Shown here: positions 21,030-29,887 of the stretch, piece by piece | Layout of the letters: each line of letters begins with the position of its first letter | How positions within the stretch are numbered: position 1 is the first letter of the stretch | Source: Pseudomonadaceae bacterium | GTDB lineage: Bacteria; Pseudomonadota; Gammaproteobacteria; Pseudomonadales; Pseudomonadaceae | Assembly: GCA_900766265.1 (NCBI GenBank) | Contig: CAAFUS010000013.1 | Span: forward strand, 124,001-188,000 | Reading direction: 5' to 3' | DNA: 64,000 nucleotides | The notes under the pieces: model-generated | Databases searched by the model: none | The model's input: the letters and a program-made list of their open reading frames with translations, nothing else | What the model was told of the DNA's origin: nothing | Made by a program: the position numbers and the translations under genes

Positions 21030-22988
21030 TCAGGGCAGGACAAGCCCGCCGCCGGCCTTGTGCAGGGCCTGCAGGTGGTCGCGAATGCCGGTGAGGTTGA
21101 CTTCGATTGCTTCCAGCTCACGGCGGCGTTCGTCGCCCAAGAGCTTGCGCACTTCCTGGTCCAGCGTCTGGTTCAGGGCGTTGAGCCGGGCCTGGCGTTC
21201 GCCGCTTTCGCGCTCCAGACGCTTCCATTCACCCAGTTGCGGCAGGCCGTACCCATCGCCTTCGAGCAGTTCGGCCGGGCGGCTCAGATAGCCACTGTTG
21301 GCGAGGATCTCCTGCAGCGCGCCGTCGGCCTTGTCCAGGCCGCTGTCGCGCTGCTTGCGGCCGCCCAGGTAGCGGCGCTTGAGTTCGTCCTGGGCCAGCA
21401 GCAGCTCGCGACGCAGCGCTGCCTGCTCGACCAGCAGCAGCGCGGCGCTGGCCCGCAGGTCGGCCTGCTCGAACCAGCGTCGACGTTCCGCCGCCGGCAG
21501 CGCCAGCCAGTCTTCGACTTCGGTCTGCGGCAGCGGCAGGCGCTCACGCAGCACGGCGAACATGGCTTGGTAGCGGTCCCGGTAGGAGTCGAAGCGATAG
21601 CCCAGGCGCAGCGCCTCGCGCGGATCGTCGAGCACGCTGGCGTCGGCCAGGCCGCGGTTGATCAGAATCTCCAGCAAGCCGTTGGGCATGATGCTGTCCA
21701 GTGCGGCCAGCTCCGGCCGGGCGGTGCCGCTGCGCATCAGCTTGAGCGTCTCCACCGCGCAGTTGTTGGACAGGAAGAAGTAGTCGCCATCGTAGCTCCA
21801 GTGCACCTCGGCGCTGCGCTCGACCAGCGATTCGATGTCGCTGCGTTCGAGCTTCAGCGGGACCGAGGCGAGGCTGCGCAGTTCCACCTTGGTGTATTCC
21901 TCGATCACCTGGCCCAGCGGCAGAACGAACAGGCGCGACGGATAGGCGCCGGTCAGGCCGTCCCAGCTCGACAACTGCACGTCGCCGACGAAGGCTCGGT
22001 AGGACAGCACCAGGTGCTCGTCCAGGTCCAGCCGGCAGTCGGGGCCGCGTGGGCGTCCGGGGGCGCAGATCACCAGGCGCAGCATGGTGTGGCCCCAGCG
22101 GCTCGCCCAGGCGTCGTTGGCCTCGGCGAACAGGTAGTCCACTTCGTAGACACGCTGCGGGTCGAGGGTGACCAGGGGCGTGCGGCCAAAATCCCGCCCG
22201 GCGTTGAGGATCGGATAACCCGGCGCGCACTCGGCGCGGCCCGGCGGCTGCCAGCCGAAGTGCTCGGAGAAATAGCGGTTGAGCGAGGGCCGGCGGCAGG
22301 CGTAGGTCGGGTCGAGGAGAAAGTACTCCATGTTCACCGCGACGAATTCCAGCGGGCTCGTCAGCTCGTAACTGTCGGGAGTGCGGGCGACCTGGGCGTT
22401 GAGCGTTTCCCGTGCGCCGCGCTGGCCGACGCGCTGCGGCCAGCCGGCCAGGTCCAGCAGGCGGGGATCGTCACTGAGGGTGAAGCGGCGTGCGGTCTGG
22501 CCCCGGCAATGGTCCGGCAGGCCGACCGGGCCGAGCACCTGCTCGCGCTGACGGCACTGCATCAGTACCTGCGCCTGGTCGGGAGACCACAGGCGCGCCC
22601 GGTCATAGAGGTGGGTGAGTTCATGCAGGACGGTGGCCAGCAGTTCCTGACGCACCGTGCCGTGGGGGCGGGCGGTGCGCTGGGTCGCCGCGCTACCATC
22701 GGTCAGACCCGCCAGCAGACGACGATTGAGGTCCATGGTATCGAGCCCGGCGCGGCCATAGGCCTGGTCTGGCATGTCGGTCCGCCAGCGCACCCGCACG
22801 GTGCGGTCCAGACGCTCGACGAACGCGGGGGGCAGCGCGGACATGGCCTCGTCGATCAAGGCCTGGGTGGCCTGGCGTTGCGCGGGTTGCAGGTCGGCCT
22901 GTTCGGGCGACAGGCGCAACCCGGCGTTGGCGGTGCCGGTCAGCAGAGCCAGCGCGACCGCCGTCAGCCAGGCCTGGACGCCCTTCAC
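21030..22988 (-). CDS. DUF4105 envelope protein with HExxH motif
   Basis: A 652-residue exported protein with a signal peptide (AWLTAVALALLTGTANA). An N-terminal domain contains a metallopeptidase-like LLATVLHELTHLYDRA near residue 125. The central region (about 240-460) fits DUF4105, with WGHTMLRLVIC, LSYRAFVGDV and FFLSNNCAVETLKL; the His and Cys there resemble a papain-like/LnbP arrangement. The C-terminal 150 residues are rich in Glu, Arg and Leu and probably coiled coil. It overlaps the first DUF2388 gene by 4 bases and is likely co-transcribed with it. The function is unknown; a cell-envelope hydrolase is a guess. Confidence 0.8.
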   Translation of the reverse strand: MKGVQAWLTAVALALLTGTANAGLRLSPEQADLQPAQRQATQALIDEAMSALPPAFVERLDRTVRVRWRTDMPDQAYGRAGLDTMDLNRRLLAGLTDGSAATQRTARPHGTVRQELLATVLHELTHLYDRARLWSPDQAQVLMQCRQREQVLGPVGLPDHCRGQTARRFTLSDDPRLLDLAGWPQRVGQRGARETLNAQVARTPDSYELTSPLEFVAVNMEYFLLDPTYACRRPSLNRYFSEHFGWQPPGRAECAPGYPILNAGRDFGRTPLVTLDPQRVYEVDYLFAEANDAWASRWGHTMLRLVICAPGRPRGPDCRLDLDEHLVLSYRAFVGDVQLSSWDGLTGAYPSRLFVLPLGQVIEEYTKVELRSLASVPLKLERSDIESLVERSAEVHWSYDGDYFFLSNNCAVETLKLMRSGTARPELAALDSIMPNGLLEILINRGLADASVLDDPREALRLGYRFDSYRDRYQAMFAVLRERLPLPQTEVEDWLALPAAERRRWFEQADLRASAALLLVEQAALRRELLLAQDELKRRYLGGRKQRDSGLDKADGALQEILANSGYLSRPAELLEGDGYGLPQLGEWKRLERESGERQARLNALNQTLDQEVRKLLGDERRRELEAIEVNLTGIRDHLQALHKAGGGLVLP

Positions 22989-23317
22989 AGGACGAGGATG
23001 GCTTCGGCCAGGGCCTGGTCGCTGGCGTCGCGGGCTTCGGCGAATTCGCTGCGAAGGGCGCCGAAGGCGGCCTCCAGACGCGCACCGCGAATGTCTCCCT
23101 GGCTCGCGACGAAACTGGCGGCTTCGTCGCGCGCTTCCTGGACCACCTTCATGTCGCTGATGCGGCTGGTGACGTCGGAGGTGAAGTTGATGCTGCGGTC
23201 GAGGGCCCGAATGACCAAGTTACTGGTGGCGACCAGGGTCTGTGCCTGGGCGGTAACGGCGCCCAGCACCAGGGCGAAGGCCAGCACGGTGGCCTGTGCG
23301 ATCGAGGGTTTACGCAT
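22985..23317 (-). CDS. DUF2388 exported protein, copy 1
   Basis: A 110-residue protein with a signal peptide (ATVLAFALVLGAVTAQAQ) and a DUF2388-like mature part: LVATSNLVIRALDRSINFTSDVTS, then EARDEAASFVASQGDIRGARLEAA and a terminal ALAEAILVL. The function is unknown. Its stop overlaps the DUF4105 gene start and it lies 18 bases downstream of copy 2, so copy 2, copy 1 and the DUF4105 gene probably form an operon. Confidence 0.85.
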   Translation of the reverse strand: MRKPSIAQATVLAFALVLGAVTAQAQTLVATSNLVIRALDRSINFTSDVTSRISDMKVVQEARDEAASFVASQGDIRGARLEAAFGALRSEFAEARDASDQALAEAILVL

Positions 23318-23335
23318 GGGGGGATCTTCCTGGGG

Positions 23336-23632
23336 TCATTGAACGAGGATCGCTTCGGCCAGCTCCAGATCGCTGGCAGCAAGTTCGGGACGGGTCTGAC
23401 GCAGGCGCGTCAGGGCCGCTTCCAGCCGGCTGCCGCGCATCAGCCCGTCGCTGGCGACGAAGGAGGCGGCATCGTCCCGCGCGCCGCTGACGAGCTTGTT
23501 GTCGAACGGCGCGCTGGTCAGCTGGCTGCTCACGTAGCTGGTCCGCACGAGCGCAGCGGTGGTGACGTCGAAAGCCTGGGCGTGGGAGCTGATCGAGAGG
23601 CCGGCAATCAAAAGGGCGGTAAGCAAACGCAT
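23336..23632 (-). CDS. DUF2388 exported protein, copy 2
   Basis: A 98-residue paralogue of its neighbours. The signal peptide (LLTALLIAGLSISSHAQA) is followed by the shared core ARDDAASFVASDGLMRGSRLEAAL and the terminal DLELAEAILVQ. The function is unknown. Confidence 0.85.
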   Translation of the reverse strand: MRLLTALLIAGLSISSHAQAFDVTTAALVRTSYVSSQLTSAPFDNKLVSGARDDAASFVASDGLMRGSRLEAALTRLRQTRPELAASDLELAEAILVQ

Positions 23633-23741
23633 GGCGAAACGGAACCGTAACGAAAAACGGCGCCAAGGCTAGCGAAACCAGACGACCGCGACCAGTCCTG
23701 GCGCGCCGTTGCGCCGGTGCAACTGTAGCGCCACGTTGCTG

Positions 23742-24059
23742 TCAGCGCGCCAGAATCGCTTCGGCGAGCTGACGGTCGCTGGCTAGCAGTTCCGGCGACT
23801 GGCTGCGGATGTGCTCAAGCGCCGCTTCCAGGTGCACGCCGCGCTGCTCCCCGTCGCTGGCAACGAAGCGTGCAGCGTCTTCACGCGCCTGCAGCACGAG
23901 CTTGTCGTCTCGCGCCGACGAGGTGAGGTCCGAGGTGGCATCAACGGTATTGATCAGCCCACCCACCACCAGGTCGGTGGTGGCGAAGAAGCTGCTGGCC
24001 GAGGCGTGGCCGGCCAGCAGGCACAGGGCGATACCGAGGGAGGGGTACAGGCGGGGCAT
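23742..24059 (-). CDS. DUF2388 exported protein, copy 3
   Basis: A 105-residue paralogue with a signal peptide (LGIALCLLAGHASA) and the repeated core FFATTDLVVGGLINTVDATSDLTSS in part, then AREDAARFVASDGEQRGVHLEAAL and QLAEAILAR. It is separated from copy 2 by 109 bases and has its own AlgU-like promoter candidate. The function is unknown; envelope stress is suggested only by that promoter. Confidence 0.85.
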   Translation of the reverse strand: MPRLYPSLGIALCLLAGHASASSFFATTDLVVGGLINTVDATSDLTSSARDDKLVLQAREDAARFVASDGEQRGVHLEAALEHIRSQSPELLASDRQLAEAILAR

Positions 24060-24085
24060 GGCGGAGTCTCCAGTCTATCGTCGAC

Positions 24086-24114
24086 TCTAGACCCCTTGCC
24101 GCACGTTGCGTTCC
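24086..24114 (-). promoter_or_regulatory. AlgU/RpoE-like promoter candidate upstream of DUF2388 copy 3
   Basis: On the minus strand GGAAC is followed after 18 bases by TCTAGA, matching the GGAAC(TT)-N16-TCTAA pattern in spacing and in the most conserved bases, though the TT of the -35 is GC. It lies about 30 bases upstream of the ATG. Confidence 0.4.
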
Positions 24115-24130
24115 CGCTGTCCGGGCGCGG

Positions 24131-24343
24131 TCAGCGCCAGAACGGTTTGGCGAGCTCGACCTCACGGTCCGCCGGGCTGATGCCGATGTCGGCCAGCTGG
24201 CGTTCGTCGAGGCGGGCGAGCTGCCGACGGGTGCGGCTGCGCTGGTGCCACAGGTGGATGCGCTGCAGCATCGCGAGGAGGTGGCCGAAGGCTGCGTCGC
24301 GGGAGAAGGAGGGCAGGGTGGTGCGAGGCAGTGTGCGGTGCAT
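24131..24343 (-). CDS. DUF1127 (YjiS-like) small protein
   Basis: A 70-residue basic protein. The C-terminal half WHQRSRTRRQLARLDERQLADIGISPADREVELAKPFWR in overlapping pieces (RRQLARLDERQLADIGIS, then REVELAKPFW) is the DUF1127 signature. Small DUF1127 proteins are implicated in RNA turnover or phosphate/stress physiology in other bacteria; the role here is unknown. The ATG ending at 24343 starts the conserved unit. Confidence 0.85.
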   Translation of the reverse strand: MHRTLPRTTLPSFSRDAAFGHLLAMLQRIHLWHQRSRTRRQLARLDERQLADIGISPADREVELAKPFWR

Positions 24344-24561
24344 GGAGGTCTGACCTTCCCGTATCCGAACGGGTGTGGGGGCATGGGTCAGCAGGATCGC
24401 GCGTAGGGCTGTTCGGTTACAGTCACAGGCGGGAGAGATTGTGCGTGTACAGTCGGCGTCCTGGCGAAACTGTACCGGCAGCTGGGGTGGGAACTGTTTG
24501 CCGCCCTCCAGAACGCAGGACACCGGCACGGGGCCGGTGTCTTTTGGTGCGGGCGACGGGT

Positions 24562-26013
24562 CTATTCCACGGCTTTGACCATGTCCTCGACCACCTTTTT
24601 GGCGTCGCCGAAGACCATCATCGTCTTGTCCATGTAGAACAGTTCGTTGTCCAGACCTGCATAGCCGCTGGCCATGGAACGCTTGTTGACGATGATCGTC
24701 TTGGCTTTGTATGCCTCGAGAATCGGCATCCCGGCGATGGGCGACTTGGGATCGTTCTTCGCCGCCGGGTTGACCACGTCGTTGGCCCCGAGCACCAGCA
24801 CCACGTCGGCCTGGCCGAACTCGGAGTTGATGTCGTCCATCTCGAACACCTGCTCGTAGGGCACCTCGGCTTCGGCCAGCAGCACGTTCATGTGCCCGGG
24901 CATGCGACCGGCGACCGGGTGGATCGCGTACTTCACGGTGACGCCGCGGTGGGTCAGCTTCTCGGCCAGCTCCATCAGGGCATGCTGCGCGCGGGCCACC
25001 GCTAGGCCGTAGCCGGGGACGATGATCACGGTGTCGGCGTTGCCCAGCAGGAAGGCGGCATCGTCGCTGGAGCCGGATTTGACCGGACGCTGCTCCTTGC
25101 TACCCGCCGCCGCGCCGCCCTCGGCGTCGGCACCGAAGCCGCCGAGGATCACGTTGAAGAACGAGCGGTTCATCGCCTTGCACATGATGTAGGAGAGAAT
25201 CGCGCCGGAGGAGCCCACCAAGGAGCCGGCGATGATCAGCATCGAGTTGTTCAGCGAGAAGCCGATCCCGGCCGCCGCCCAGCCCGAGTAGCTGTTGAGC
25301 ATCGACACCACCACCGGCATGTCGGCGCCGCCGATGGGGATGATGATCAGCACGCCGATGACGAAGGCCAGGGCCAGCATGATCGCGAAGGCCGAGAGGC
25401 TGCCCGTGAACATATAGATCAGGCCGAGCGCTAGGATCGCGATGCCCACCGCCAGGTTGACCAAGTGCTGGCCCTTGAAGACCACCGGGGTGCCCTGGAA
25501 CAGGCGGAACTTGTACTTGCCGGACAGCTTGCCGAAGGCGATGACCGACCCGGAAAAGGTGATCGCGCCGATGGCCGCGCCGAGAAACAGTTCCAGCCGG
25601 TTGCCCAGCGGAATGGCGTAGCCGGCGGCCGGGACGATGCCCAGCGACTGGGGCTCGACCACCGCGGCGATGGCGATGAACACAGCGGCCAGGCCGATCA
25701 TGCTGTGCATGAAGGCCACCAGCTCGGGCATCTTGGTCATCTCGACCCGGCGCGCCATCAGGGTGCCGGCAGTACCGCCGACCAGCAGGCCGATCAGTAC
25801 GAAGACGATACCGGTGGCGGCGTTGTTGCTCTCCGACAGCTGGGCACCCAGCTTGAACACCAGGAATACCGTGGTGATCACGGCGATGGCCATGCCGGCC
25901 ATGCCGAACAGGTTTCCGCGGCGCGAAGTCGTGGGGTGGGACAATCCCTTGAGGGCCTGGATGAAGCACACCGAGGCCACGAGGTAGAGCAGGGTGATGG
26001 TATTCATGCTCAT
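24562..26013 (-). CDS. pntB: PntB, NAD(P) transhydrogenase beta subunit
   Basis: A 483-residue subunit. Residues 1-260 are hydrophobic with about nine membrane segments (proton channel, dII). The C-terminal dIII binds NADP(H), with VIIVPGYGLAVARAQHAL, HPVAGRMPGHMNVLLAEA and VLGANDVVNPAA motifs. With PntAA and PntAB it couples proton translocation to hydride transfer between NADH and NADP. It begins 1-4 bases after pntAB. Confidence 0.97.
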   Translation of the reverse strand: MSMNTITLLYLVASVCFIQALKGLSHPTTSRRGNLFGMAGMAIAVITTVFLVFKLGAQLSESNNAATGIVFVLIGLLVGGTAGTLMARRVEMTKMPELVAFMHSMIGLAAVFIAIAAVVEPQSLGIVPAAGYAIPLGNRLELFLGAAIGAITFSGSVIAFGKLSGKYKFRLFQGTPVVFKGQHLVNLAVGIAILALGLIYMFTGSLSAFAIMLALAFVIGVLIIIPIGGADMPVVVSMLNSYSGWAAAGIGFSLNNSMLIIAGSLVGSSGAILSYIMCKAMNRSFFNVILGGFGADAEGGAAAGSKEQRPVKSGSSDDAAFLLGNADTVIIVPGYGLAVARAQHALMELAEKLTHRGVTVKYAIHPVAGRMPGHMNVLLAEAEVPYEQVFEMDDINSEFGQADVVLVLGANDVVNPAAKNDPKSPIAGMPILEAYKAKTIIVNKRSMASGYAGLDNELFYMDKTMMVFGDAKKVVEDMVKAVE

Positions 26014-26014
26014 C

Positions 26015-26329
26015 TTAGTGCTTCTCCGCCGAGGCCTTCGGAGCCTTCTTCTTGAACATTTCCAGCATCCGGCGCGTGACCAGGAAGCCGCCGAACACGT
26101 TGACCGCGGCCAGGGCCACCGCCAGGGTGCCCATCGCCTTGCCCAGCGGTGTCACGGTGAGGGCGGCGGCGAGCATGGCGCCGACGATGACGATCGCCGA
26201 AATCGCATTGGTGACTGCCATCAGCGGGGTATGCAGGGCTGGGGTGACGTTCCATACCACGTGGTAGCCGACATAGATCGCCAGCACGAAGATGATCAGG
26301 TTGTAGAGGCCGTCCGAAATCAGGTCCAT
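26015..26329 (-). CDS. pntAB: PntAB, NAD(P) transhydrogenase alpha subunit membrane part
   Basis: A 104-residue protein with three membrane segments (YNLIIFVLAIYVGYHVVW, AISAIVIVGAMLAAAL, LAVALAAVNVFGGFLVTRRM) and a basic C-tail. In Pseudomonas and other split systems the alpha subunit is encoded by two genes, and this is the membrane half. It lies between pntAA and pntB with 12 and 1 bases of separation. Confidence 0.95.
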   Translation of the reverse strand: MDLISDGLYNLIIFVLAIYVGYHVVWNVTPALHTPLMAVTNAISAIVIVGAMLAAALTVTPLGKAMGTLAVALAAVNVFGGFLVTRRMLEMFKKKAPKASAEKH

Positions 26330-26341
26330 GGTTCGTCTCCC

Positions 26342-27463
26342 TTAGCCGTTGGTGCGCACGATCCGACCGCCTTCGCACATCAGGCAGGCGGCGACGATGT
26401 CGTCTTCGAGGTTGAGCTGGAAGCGGCCTTCGCCGTCGATCACCAGCTTGAGGAAGTCCAGCAGGTTGCGGGCGTACAGCGCCGAGGCGTCGGCGGGCAC
26501 CCAGGTGGCCAGGTTGCTGTAGCCCACCAAGGTCACGCCGTGGGCGATCACCACCTGATCGAGCTGCGTGAGGGGGCAGTTGCCACCTTGGGAGGCGGCG
26601 AGGTCAATGACCACCGAGCCGGGCTTCATCTGCTGCACGGTTTCTTCGTGCAGCAGCGTCGGTGCCTTGCGCCCGGGAATCAGCGCGGTGGTGATGACGA
26701 TGTCGGCCTGCTTGGCCCGCTCGTGCACCGCCTGGGCCTGACGCGCCATCCATGAGGCGGGCATCGGCCGCGCGTAGCCGCCCACGCCTTCGGCGCATTC
26801 GCGCTCCTCGTCGGTCTCGAAGGGTACGTCGACGAACTTGGCGCCGAGCGACTCGATCTGTTCCTTCACCGCCGGACGCACGTCGGATGCCTCGATCACC
26901 GCGCCCAGGCGCTTGGCCGTGGCGATCGCCTGCAGCCCGGCCACGCCGGCGCCCAGCACCAGCACCCGCGCGGCTTTCACCGTGCCGGCGGCGGTCATCA
27001 GCATCGGCATGAAGCGTGGGTAGTGATGGGCGGCCAGCAGTACCGCCTTGTAGCCGGCAATGTTGGCCTGGGAGGACAGCACGTCCAGGCTCTGAGCGCG
27101 GGAGGTGCGCGGCGCCGCTTCAAGGGCGAAGGCGGTGATGCCGCGCTCTGCCATGCGGGCGATGGTCGCGTTGTCGAAGGGGTTGAGCATGCCGATCAGC
27201 ACGGCGCCGGGCCGCATTTGCACGAGTTCCGCGTCGTTCGGGGCGAGTACCTTGAGCACGATCTCGGCGCCAAGTGCGGCACCGGCATCGCCGATGAGCG
27301 CGCCGGCGGCCTCGAAGGCGCTGTCCGGAAGGCTGGAGCGCTGGCCTGCGCCGCTCTGCACCGTCACCTGGTGGCCCTGGCCGATCAGCTTCTTGATGGT
27401 CTCCGGGGTCGCGGCGACGCGTGTTTCCCCAGCCTGGGTTTCGAGAGGAACACCGATGTGCAC
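26342..27463 (-). CDS. pntAA: PntAA, NAD(P) transhydrogenase alpha subunit, NAD-binding part
   Basis: A 373-residue soluble dI domain. It starts MHIGVPLETQAGETRVAATP like alanine dehydrogenase/PNT proteins. It has the loop RAQSLDVLSSQANIAGYKAV, the Rossmann motif VLVLGAGVAGLQAIATAKRLGA (as VLGAGVAGLQA) and SVVIDLAASQGGNC. It binds NAD(H) and passes hydride to PntB. It is the first gene of pntAA-pntAB-pntB. Confidence 0.97.
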   Translation of the reverse strand: MHIGVPLETQAGETRVAATPETIKKLIGQGHQVTVQSGAGQRSSLPDSAFEAAGALIGDAGAALGAEIVLKVLAPNDAELVQMRPGAVLIGMLNPFDNATIARMAERGITAFALEAAPRTSRAQSLDVLSSQANIAGYKAVLLAAHHYPRFMPMLMTAAGTVKAARVLVLGAGVAGLQAIATAKRLGAVIEASDVRPAVKEQIESLGAKFVDVPFETDEERECAEGVGGYARPMPASWMARQAQAVHERAKQADIVITTALIPGRKAPTLLHEETVQQMKPGSVVIDLAASQGGNCPLTQLDQVVIAHGVTLVGYSNLATWVPADASALYARNLLDFLKLVIDGEGRFQLNLEDDIVAACLMCEGGRIVRTNG

Positions 27464-28050
27464 GTCTTGTTCTCCTGCGTGATCGTTTCAGGTGCTTTGC
27501 GGCTCCAAGCCGTCTGTTCAGCGACCCAATCGTGATTGACCAGAGCACTGCGTTGGCGCCCTGGCATGCGGATCAGCGGTACCGACATCGCCGGCAGAAG
27601 GCCGGCGGCGCGGCATTTTGCAGGCGAAGCGGTGTGCCGACAACCATTTTGAAGTAAAACGATTGATTCACTACAAGTCACGAGCTGACCGGAGGAAGCG
27701 AAGCGCTCCCGTATTGCCTGGTCACGAGCCACAGGCGCCGAGGCGCATGGGCCCCAAGTCCCGCTGGATGAATGACCCGGCATTTCCCATCGCTATGACA
27801 GGCCCGGGGTGAATCGCCCCGCAGCTCGGCTGCACCGGTGATTTGTAGCGAACCGCGATCTGACACTACCTGCCCGCCGGCGTTTCATGGTGGTGCTTAA
27901 ATGTTTATAAACGGAGCCCAGAAAACCGGCGCGTCTGCAATGTCATCGAAACCTTGTAGTCCAAAGATAACGCCACGTTGACGAACGCCTCGTCGTCGGC
28001 CCGTGCGGACCGGCGTCCCAGACGTTCCGCAGCGCCAGCAGGAGCCCGCC
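27464..28050. other. 587-base intergenic region between pntAA and gspE
   Basis: This divergent gap must hold the promoters of both the pnt and gsp operons. The stretch around 27640-27690 (TTTTGAAGTAAAACGATTGATT) and around 27895-27975 is relatively AT-rich. I find no convincing gene, RNA or repeat. In P. aeruginosa the region upstream of xcpR holds the divergent xcpP and xcpQ genes; there is no trace of either here. Confidence 0.5.
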
Positions 28051-29568
28051 ATGCCCGAACTCGACATGAATCCCATCGCCCCGCTGCTGGACGAACCGCC
28101 CGTCCAGCGCCGCCTACCCTTTGCCTTTGCCCGCCGGCACGGGGTAATCCTGCTCGATGGGGTAGGTGGCATGCGCCTGTGCGTACGCGAAGGCGCCCCC
28201 CTGACCGCCCTGCAGGAAGCCCAGCGCCTGGCCGGCGGCCCGCTGGCCATGCAGTGGCTGAACGCCGAGGAGTTCGACCAGGCGCTCTCGACGGCCTACC
28301 AGCACGACTCGTCGACGGCCATGCTGATGGTCGAGGGGCTCGGCAACGACATGGACCTGGCGAGCCTGGCCGACCAGGTCCAGGAAACCGAAGACCTGCT
28401 GGAGCAGGAGGACGACGCGCCGATCATCCGCCTGATCAACGCCATCCTCGGCGAAGCGATCAACGAGAACGCCTCGGATATCCACGTCGAGACCTTCGAA
28501 AAGCGCCTGGTGATCCGCTTCCGCATCGACGGCATCCTGCGCGAGGTGGTCCAGCCCAAGCGTGAGCTGGCGGCCTTGCTGGTGTCGCGGATCAAGGTCA
28601 TGGCCAGGCTGGACATCGCCGAGAAGCGCGTCCCCCAGGACGGGCGCATTTCCCTGCGCGTCGGTGGCCGCGAGGTGGACATCCGCGTCTCGACCCTGCC
28701 CTCGGCCAACGGCGAGCGGGTGGTGCTGCGTCTGCTCGACAAGCAGGCCGGCCGCCTGACCCTGCGCCATCTGGGCATGAACGAACAGGACCGCCGCCAG
28801 CTCGAGCAGGCGGTCAAGAAGCCCCACGGCATCATCCTGGTCACCGGCCCGACCGGTTCGGGCAAGACCACCACCCTGTATGCTGCGCTGACGACGCTCA
28901 ACGACCGCACGCGCAACATCCTCACCGTCGAGGACCCCATCGAATACCACCTCGAGGGCATCGGCCAGACCCAGGTCAACACCAAGGTCGACATGACCTT
29001 CGCCCGCGGGCTGCGCGCCATCCTGCGCCAGGACCCGGATGTGGTGATGGTCGGTGAGATCCGCGACCAGGAAACCGCCGACATGGCGGTGCAGGCGTCC
29101 CTGACCGGCCACCTGGTGCTCTCGACGCTGCACACCAACAGCGCCATCGGCGCGGTCACGCGCCTGGTGGACATGGGCGTGGAGCCTTTCCTGATCTCCT
29201 CCTCGCTGCTTGGTGTACTGGCCCAGCGCCTCGTGCGGGTGTTGTGTAATGACTGCAAGCGCGCCTACGTCGCCGACGAGGCCGAGTGCGCGCTGCTCGG
29301 TGTCGACCCGGCCGACGCGCCGACCCTCTATCATGCCGAAGGCTGTGAGGTCTGCCGCAACCTCGGCTATCGCGGACGAACCGGGATCTACGAACTGGTC
29401 GTGCTCGACGACACGCTGCGCACCATGATCCATACCCGTGCCTCGGAACAGGACATGACTCGGCATGCGCGCCGGCTCGGGCCGAGCATCCGCGACGACG
29501 GGATGCGCAAGGTGCGCGAAGGCGTGACCACCATCGAAGAAGTACTGCGCGTGACGCGGGAGGAGTGA
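28051..29568 (+). CDS. gspE: GspE (XcpR), type II secretion ATPase
   Basis: A 505-residue cytoplasmic ATPase driving pseudopilus assembly. [18 protein letters not shown] is Walker A, followed by the Asp box ([19 protein letters not shown]), [12 protein letters not shown] (Walker B) and LVLSTLHTN (His box). A four-cysteine zinc site is formed by CNDC and CEVC near residues 407-434. The N-terminal domain binds GspL. AGGAG is placed before ATG 28051; an earlier in-frame ATG adds 16 unconserved residues. It closely resembles XcpR. Confidence 0.97.
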   Translation: MPELDMNPIAPLLDEPPVQRRLPFAFARRHGVILLDGVGGMRLCVREGAPLTALQEAQRLAGGPLAMQWLNAEEFDQALSTAYQHDSSTAMLMVEGLGNDMDLASLADQVQETEDLLEQEDDAPIIRLINAILGEAINENASDIHVETFEKRLVIRFRIDGILREVVQPKRELAALLVSRIKVMARLDIAEKRVPQDGRISLRVGGREVDIRVSTLPSANGERVVLRLLDKQAGRLTLRHLGMNEQDRRQLEQAVKKPHGIILVTGPTGSGKTTTLYAALTTLNDRTRNILTVEDPIEYHLEGIGQTQVNTKVDMTFARGLRAILRQDPDVVMVGEIRDQETADMAVQASLTGHLVLSTLHTNSAIGAVTRLVDMGVEPFLISSSLLGVLAQRLVRVLCNDCKRAYVADEAECALLGVDPADAPTLYHAEGCEVCRNLGYRGRTGIYELVVLDDTLRTMIHTRASEQDMTRHARRLGPSIRDDGMRKVREGVTTIEEVLRVTREE

Positions 29569-29598
29569 CGGTGAAGGGTTTGTTCGACTCCGCCGGGA

Positions 29599-29853
29599 TG
29601 ATCGCGGCCAAGACCGCTTCCACAGAGAATGCACCTGGGGCTGCGCACGATAGGGGCGATCCCGTGTGCGAAGCGCATGTCGCCACGGCAGCGCGGGTGC
29701 CCGGTGGCAGTGCGCTCGAGCGCGAGCCGTTCACACACAGCTCCGCTCCGGCCTCCCATGAGTCCGGCTCCAGTCACGTAGCGACGGAGCACCTTCACAG
29801 GCCCCTTCCCATGACGGCCCCCGGCCCCTGCGGGAGCGGTCTCGACCGCGAAT
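29599..29853. repeat. Inverted pair of REP elements between gspE and gspF
   Basis: At 29600-29625 the minus strand reads CTGTGGAAGCGGTCTTGGCC and continues GCGAT; at 29829-29852 the plus strand reads CTGCGGGAGCGGTCTCGACC and continues GCGAA. These are two copies of one roughly 25-base, GAGCGGTC-cored element in opposite orientation, the form of Pseudomonas REP sequences. They bracket about 200 bases of noncoding DNA. The 320-base gap between gspE and gspF has no convincing gene. Confidence 0.75.
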
Positions 29854-29887
29854 GGCCCATCCACGCATCCGCAGCGGGGCCCTGCTG

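Noticed and set aside
21060..23342. A 760-codon open frame on the plus strand
   Set aside because: It lies antisense to the DUF4105 and DUF2388 genes, has the Ala/Gly/Arg/Gln-rich composition of a GC-rich shadow frame and shows no recognisable domain.
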